In this document: piece by piece, positions 7,080-10,779 of the stretch
Layout: every line of letters begins with the position of its first letter
Numbering within the stretch: the first letter of the stretch is position 1
From: Bacteroidota bacterium
GTDB lineage: Bacteria > Bacteroidota > Bacteroidia > Bacteroidales > JADFUO01
Assembly (NCBI GenBank): GCA_030614305.1
Contig: JAUWKH010000033.1
Location: 1 to 10,779 of the forward strand
DNA: 10,779 nucleotides
Reading direction: 5' to 3'
The notes under the pieces: generated by a model
What the model saw: the letters and a program-made list of their open reading frames with translations, nothing else
What the model was told of the DNA's origin: nothing
Database searches by the model: none
Made by a program: the position numbers and the translations under genes

Positions 7080-7503
7080 CTTCAGTATTATTAACAAAAC
7101 TTTCCAGTGCCAGACCGTAAGAATCCAAACCAAATCCAATGATCATACCTTTTGTGTTCGGAGCGATAAGCGAAATATGTCTGTAATCCTCCCTTGAAAA
7201 AACATTCGAAATATGAACCTCAACAACAGGTGTCTCTATTGATTTCACTGCATCGGCAATTGCCACTGAAGTATGAGAATAACCTCCTGCATTTAAAATT
7301 ATTCCATCATACAAAAATCCCACTTTATGAAGCACATCAATAATCTCACCTTCCACATTGCTTTGAAAATATTCAATCTCAATGTCAGGATAACTGCCTC
7401 GCAAATGTTTTAAATACTCTTCAAACGAAAAATTACCATATACTGACGGCTCGCGTTTTCCAAGCAAATTTAAATTCGGTCCGTTTATTATTATGATTTG
7501 CAT
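7072..7503 (-). CDS. aroQ: Type II 3-dehydroquinate dehydratase
   Basis: The enzyme dehydrates 3-dehydroquinate to 3-dehydroshikimate in the cytoplasm (shikimate pathway, aromatic amino acids). The 143 residues match the small dodecameric type II family. The N-terminal INGPNLNLLGKREPSVYG (6-23) contains the catalytic Tyr22 and Arg17 of the mobile lid. SNVEGEIID (48-56), NAGGYSHTS (71-79, Asn71 and His77) and VEVHISN (94-100, His97) form the active site, and R108 follows in the usual place. ATG (7501-7503) is the natural start, because MQIIIINGPNLNLLG is the standard beginning. The gene is convergent with the glycosyltransferase, overlapping by 8 bp (7072-7079) with no terminator between them. 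It is divergent from the DUF434 gene. No other shikimate gene is nearby. Confidence 0.97.
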   Translation of the reverse strand: MQIIIINGPNLNLLGKREPSVYGNFSFEEYLKHLRGSYPDIEIEYFQSNVEGEIIDVLHKVGFLYDGIILNAGGYSHTSVAIADAVKSIETPVVEVHISNVFSREDYRHISLIAPNTKGMIIGFGLDSYGLALESFVNNTEVR

Positions 7504-7510
7504 AACTTTA

Positions 7511-7518
7511 CAAAAATA
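7511..7518 (-). promoter_or_regulatory. Candidate -7 box for aroQ
   Basis: Read on the minus strand this is TATTTTTG, a match to TAnnTTTG. Its end is only seven bases from the ATG, so the transcript would be almost leaderless. There is no good -33 box (ATG rather than TTG, spacing 18), so the call is weak. Confidence 0.25.
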
Positions 7519-7527
7519 TATAAATTA

Positions 7528-7558
7528 TTGTTAATTCATTTTATTGTTTTTATTTTTG
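7528..7558 (+). promoter_or_regulatory. Bacteroidota-type promoter for the DUF434 gene
   Basis: TTG (7528-7530), 20 bases, then TATTTTTG (7551-7558) match the phylum consensus. The predicted start is near 7565, about 25 bases before the ATG at 7590. The region between aroQ and this gene is only 86 bases, so both genes must be driven from here. Confidence 0.6.
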
Positions 7559-7589
7559 TTAAAAATATATAAAATAGGTTTACCCTGTA

Positions 7590-8264
7590 ATGAATTTTTC
7601 AAAAGATTTCCAAACGGCTGTTAATGATTATCTGCTTTTGCTAAATAAACAATATCCTCAAAAAGCAATTCTAAAATTAATCGGCGACAGATATGCATTA
7701 AACAGCACTGAAAGAAGTATGTTATACAGAGGAATCACTTCCAGCAAAAATGCTGCAAAAAGAGCAAAAAAACTCATCTTTGAAAAAAACATAAAAAATC
7801 AATCCATACATATTGACGGATATAATGTTTTAATAACCATTGGAAGTTACCTTAACGGGAATGTAGTTTTTATCGGAAACGACCGTTATCTGCGTGATGC
7901 CTCGGAAATACACGGCAAAGTTTTTCGTACTGAATTATTTGAGCGTGCTGTTATATTAATTTTAGTATATCTTGAAAAACTAAAAGTTTCTGAAATAAAT
8001 TTTTATCTTGATCAACCGGTTAGTTTCAGCGGAAAATTATCTCAAAATATCAATAAAATAATTAAAGATTATCATCTTACAGGAAAAGCCGAAGTATACA
8101 ACTCACCCGATTATATCTTAAAAAACATTAAAGAAGGTATTGTTGCTACTTCTGACTCCATTATTATTGACAAAGCCAGATTAAATATTTTTGATCTTGC
8201 ACGAAATACAATTTTTTATCATTTTAATCCGAATTTTATTGACATGGGTCTATTTATTTCTTAA
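7590..8264 (+). CDS. DUF434 domain-containing protein
   Basis: The 224-residue protein is cytoplasmic, with no signal peptide or membrane helix. The N-terminal part (1-60) is helical with LIGDRYALNSTER (30-42), a DUF434 hallmark. Then come IDGYNVLITI (75-84), DRYLRDASEIHGK (98-110), a hydrophobic strand, and FYLDQPVSFSGKL (138-150). VATSDSIIIDKA (185-196) is near the C-terminus and FIDMGLFI closes the protein. The arrangement of three acidic motifs on predicted strand ends (D76, D141, D189) resembles PIN/NYN-type nucleases such as YacP, whose first motif is also DGYN. This is inference; the family has no established function that I know. The promoter of the downstream thiamin-receptor unit overlaps its 3' end (8239-8269). 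There is no terminator after it, so some read-through into the riboswitch is possible. Confidence 0.85.
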   Translation: MNFSKDFQTAVNDYLLLLNKQYPQKAILKLIGDRYALNSTERSMLYRGITSSKNAAKRAKKLIFEKNIKNQSIHIDGYNVLITIGSYLNGNVVFIGNDRYLRDASEIHGKVFRTELFERAVILILVYLEKLKVSEINFYLDQPVSFSGKLSQNINKIIKDYHLTGKAEVYNSPDYILKNIKEGIVATSDSIIIDKARLNIFDLARNTIFYHFNPNFIDMGLFIS

Positions 8265-8269
8265 ATTTG
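8239..8269 (+). promoter_or_regulatory. Promoter of the TPP riboswitch/receptor unit, overlapping the DUF434 stop codon
   Basis: TTG (8239-8241), 20 bases, then TAAATTTG (8262-8269) match the Bacteroidota consensus fully. The TAA at 8262-8264 is both the DUF434 stop codon and the start of the -7 box. Transcription should begin near 8275, a few bases before the riboswitch. Confidence 0.65.
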
Positions 8270-8282
8270 CATAGTCAATTTT

Positions 8283-8402
8283 CCAATAGGGGTGCCCTAA
8301 ATTAACGGGCTGAGATTATACTCTTTGAACCTGCTCCGGATAATGCCGGCGAAGGGAGAAAGCATAACCTCCGGATAAATATTTTTCCTCTATTGGTTTT
8401 TT
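8283..8402 (+). ncRNA. TPP (THI-box) riboswitch with expression platform
   Basis: The conserved aptamer core is present: GGGGTGCCC (8289-8297), GGGCTGAGA (8307-8315), TTGAACCTG (8325-8333), CCGGATAATGCCGGCGAAGGGA (8336-8357). Helix P3 is GCCC 8294-8297 with GGGC 8307-8310, and P5 is CCGG 8336-8339 with CCGG 8346-8349. The aptamer binds thiamin pyrophosphate, and in bacteria it normally turns the downstream gene off. CCAATAGGGG (8283-8292) pairs with CCTCTATTGG (8387-8396) as ten base pairs including one G-U, immediately followed by six T (8397-8402). This suggests that the platform acts by transcription termination. The receptor gene begins 27 bases later. Confidence 0.95.
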
Positions 8403-8428
8403 ATCATTAACGTTAAAAAATCAATATC

Positions 8429-10779
8429 ATGAAAAAAATCGTAATTAATCTGCTATTTATTGCAGCAATGCCTTTAATGGCTTTTTCACAGTTTTCAATT
8501 TCCGGTAAAGTTATTGATAAAGAAACAAAAAACCCTTTACAGGGAGCACACATCATTATTGAAAACACTTTTAAATCAACAACATCAAACAGTTCCGGCT
8601 ATTATTTTATTAAAAATTTAAAGAAGGGAAATTATTCCATCAAGGTTAGTTATATCGGATATAAAACTATTATCAAAAAAATTAATCTTGATAAAAATTC
8701 AGAACTCAATTTTGAGATGCTCAGCAGTCCTGTTTTAGAAGACGAAGTAATAATCACAGCTACAAGGGCTCCTGAAAAATCACCGACTACTTTTAAAAAT
8801 GTCTCTAAAAAAGAAATCAGGGATGTAAACCTTGGTCAGGACCTGCCTTTTTTAATTGAAACCACACCCTCAACGGTTGTAACTTCCGATGCAGGTGCAG
8901 GGATTGGTTATACAAGCATCAGGATACGCGGAACAGATATGACAAGGATAAATGTAACTATTAATGGCATCCCTTTGAATGACCCCGAATCGCACGGAGT
9001 TTTCTGGGTGAACATGCCCGATTTTGCTTCGTCTGTTGATAATATCCAGATACAGCGAGGAGTTGGCACATCCACAAACGGAGCAGCAGCTTTTGGAGCA
9101 AGCATCAACATACAAACTCTTAAGCTGATTCCCGAACCTTATGCTGAAATTAACAGCTCTGCCGGCTCATTTAATACTTTTAAAAATAATTTCACTTTCG
9201 GAACAGGGCTTATAAAAGGCAAATTCAGCTTTGACGGACGTGTATCAAAAATCACTTCCGACGGTTATATTGACAGGGCTTCCTCCAACCTTAAATCATT
9301 CTTTGTTTCAGGTGCTTATTATGGTGAAAAAAGTATTTTGAAACTGAATATTTTTTCAGGCAAAGAGAAAACTTATCAGGCATGGATGGGTGTTCCTAAA
9401 GATTCACTAAAAACCAACCGCACCTATAATCCATATACTTACGATAACGAAACCGATAATTATCAGCAAGACCATTACCAACTGATTTATTCAAAAAAAA
9501 TTAATAAAAACCTGCTTCTTAATGCAGCTTTGCATTATACACATGGCGAAGGATATTACGAGCAATATAAGGAAAATAGAAAATTTAAAGATTATTTACT
9601 TGACACACTTTTTATCGGTGGCGACACAATATCACGAACCAACCTTGTTCAGCAAAAATGGCTGGATAATGATTTTTACGGTTTTACTTATTCATTAAAT
9701 TATAAAAAGAAAAATACTGATCTTATTCTAGGTGGTGCTTGGAATAAATACAAGGGCGACCATTTCGGAAAAGTTATATGGGCTCAGTTTGCAAGCAACA
9801 GTAATATTGATTACCAATGGTATTATAATAAAGGTATAAAAACGGATTTTAACATTTTCGGAAAAATAAATTATACTCTGAATGATAAATTTAATCTTTA
9901 TGGTGATGTTCAATACCGCAGAATTTATTATTCAATTGATGGCGACCATGATGACCTGCGCAACATAACACAGGAACATAAATTTAATTTTTTAAATCCA
10001 AAAGCAGGTTTATATTTTGATATCAATGAAAATCAAAGTACTTATTTTTCATTTGCAGTATCAAATCGTGAGCCAAGCCGTAGCGATTACCGTGATTCAG
10101 ACGAAGATCATACCCCAACCGGCGAAACACTTTACGATTACGAAATTGGGTATAATTTTAAATCATTGAATTTTGCCATTGATGCCAATATATTTTACAT
10201 GAATTACAAAGACCAGTTAATATTGACCGGCGAAATCAACAATGTAGGCAACCCGATAATGACCAACGTACCAAAAAGTTACAGGGCAGGCATTGAATTG
10301 GCTGTTAGTACAAAAATTTTACAAAATTTAAAATGGGATATAAATGCTACATTCAGCCGTAACAAGATAAAAGACTTTACAGCTTATATTGACAACTGGA
10401 GTCCGCCTTACGAACAAATCACAGAGGATTCAGGTGAAACTGATCTTTCATTTTCACCCGATATAATTGCAGGCAGCATAATCAGTTACAAACCAATAAA
10501 TAATTTGAATATCAGCTTTATTTCAAAATATGTCAGCAGACAATACATTGACAATACTTCAAATAAATACAGAAGTCTTGACCCGTATTTTGTAAATAAC
10601 CTGTTAATTAATTATTGCCTCAAAACTAAGTTCATTAAAGAAATCGGTTTTCAGTTAATGATTAATAATATTTTTGATGAAGAATACGAGACTAATGCTT
10701 GGGTATATCGTTATTATAACGAAAGTAAAGAATATATTATGGACGGTTATTTCCCGCAGGCAGGCATTAATTTTCTGGC
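8429..10779 (+). CDS. TonB-dependent outer-membrane receptor, probably for thiamin or a precursor; 3' end outside window
   Basis: The frame is open from ATG 8429 to the window edge (783 residues visible). A signal peptide (1-20, ending MAFSQ) leads to a CarboxypepD_reg-like beta-sandwich (about 22-100: ISGKVIDKETKNPLQGAHI, SGYYFIKNLKKGNYSIKVSY). A TonB-box-like DEVIITATRAP (105-115) precedes the plug (about 118-230), with SIRIRGTDMTRINVTINGIP (163-182), NDPESHGVFWVN and VQRGVGT-like IQRGVGTS (208-215). The rest is a beta-barrel with many alternating aromatic strands. The visible end YFPQAGINFL is what these receptors show a few residues before the final Phe, so only about 5-10 residues are probably missing. 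It would use TonB-ExbBD energy to import a bulky ligand across the outer membrane. The TPP riboswitch directly upstream points to thiamin uptake; such riboswitch-controlled receptors are known in Bacteroidota, often followed by a PnuT-type inner-membrane transporter. Confidence 0.93.
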   Translation, partial: MKKIVINLLFIAAMPLMAFSQFSISGKVIDKETKNPLQGAHIIIENTFKSTTSNSSGYYFIKNLKKGNYSIKVSYIGYKTIIKKINLDKNSELNFEMLSSPVLEDEVIITATRAPEKSPTTFKNVSKKEIRDVNLGQDLPFLIETTPSTVVTSDAGAGIGYTSIRIRGTDMTRINVTINGIPLNDPESHGVFWVNMPDFASSVDNIQIQRGVGTSTNGAAAFGASINIQTLKLIPEPYAEINSSAGSFNTFKNNFTFGTGLIKGKFSFDGRVSKITSDGYIDRASSNLKSFFVSGAYYGEKSILKLNIFSGKEKTYQAWMGVPKDSLKTNRTYNPYTYDNETDNYQQDHYQLIYSKKINKNLLLNAALHYTHGEGYYEQYKENRKFKDYLLDTLFIGGDTISRTNLVQQKWLDNDFYGFTYSLNYKKKNTDLILGGAWNKYKGDHFGKVIWAQFASNSNIDYQWYYNKGIKTDFNIFGKINYTLNDKFNLYGDVQYRRIYYSIDGDHDDLRNITQEHKFNFLNPKAGLYFDINENQSTYFSFAVSNREPSRSDYRDSDEDHTPTGETLYDYEIGYNFKSLNFAIDANIFYMNYKDQLILTGEINNVGNPIMTNVPKSYRAGIELAVSTKILQNLKWDINATFSRNKIKDFTAYIDNWSPPYEQITEDSGETDLSFSPDIIAGSIISYKPINNLNISFISKYVSRQYIDNTSNKYRSLDPYFVNNLLINYCLKTKFIKEIGFQLMINNIFDEEYETNAWVYRYYNESKEYIMDGYFPQAGINFL

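Noticed and set aside
8870..9115. Minus-strand Cys-rich ORF (81 residues) that looks like a small metal-binding protein
   Set aside because: It lies wholly inside the plug-domain coding region of the TonB-dependent receptor, which is read on the other strand with a strong family match. The Cys residues come from antisense reading of Ala/Thr/Gly-rich codons. The overlapping 8908-9111 frame is the same kind of shadow.
1..10779. Mobile element, phage, CRISPR, or an uncharacterised defence system
   Set aside because: No transposase, integrase, Cas, toxin-antitoxin or restriction gene can be seen. Gene content is ordinary envelope, metabolism and nutrient-uptake functions, and spacing and composition are even.

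Overview
The window is strongly AT-rich and looks like a chromosomal segment from a member of the Bacteroidota (Bacteroidetes), probably an environmental or uncultured lineage. Three things support this. Several gene families seen here are typical of that phylum: DUF4384, DUF4282, GWxTD, DUF434 and a TonB-dependent receptor with an N-terminal carboxypeptidase-regulatory-like domain. Several intergenic regions carry the Bacteroidota promoter pattern TTG-N19-21-TAnnTTTG. Most starts lack a Shine-Dalgarno sequence. I cannot name a genus.

Layout. Positions 2-847 hold the 3' part of a DUF4384-type protein. Positions 926-2761 encode an exported CxF (pentapeptide-like) repeat domain fused to a K+-channel-like pore. 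A small two-helix membrane protein (DUF4282) follows at 2943-3176, with its own promoter and leader and a clear intrinsic terminator at 3257-3285. A secreted GWxTD protein is at 3456-4928. An LpxL/HtrB-like acyltransferase (5018-5890) and a family 2 glycosyltransferase (6045-7079) follow. An inverted pair of heptamer-repeat arms lies between these two. aroQ (7072-7503) is on the minus strand and overlaps the glycosyltransferase tail to tail by 8 bp. It is divergent from a DUF434 gene (7590-8264). A promoter whose -7 box overlaps the DUF434 stop codon leads into a TPP riboswitch (about 8283-8402) and a TonB-dependent receptor (8429 to the window edge) that is almost complete.

How the genes relate. 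The riboswitch and receptor form a thiamin-uptake unit: TPP in the cell should shut off an outer-membrane importer for thiamin or a precursor. The acyltransferase and glycosyltransferase fit lipid A/LPS or cell-surface glycan synthesis. aroQ belongs to the shikimate pathway and looks unrelated to its neighbours. Most genes seem to be separate transcription units, since promoters or terminators can be seen between them. There are no rRNA or tRNA genes, CRISPR arrays, insertion sequences or phage genes. The most interesting points are the exported repeat domain fused to a channel pore with an altered filter, the heptamer inverted array, the PIN/NYN-nuclease-like motif set in the DUF434 protein, and the helix plus U-tract that closes the TPP aptamer.
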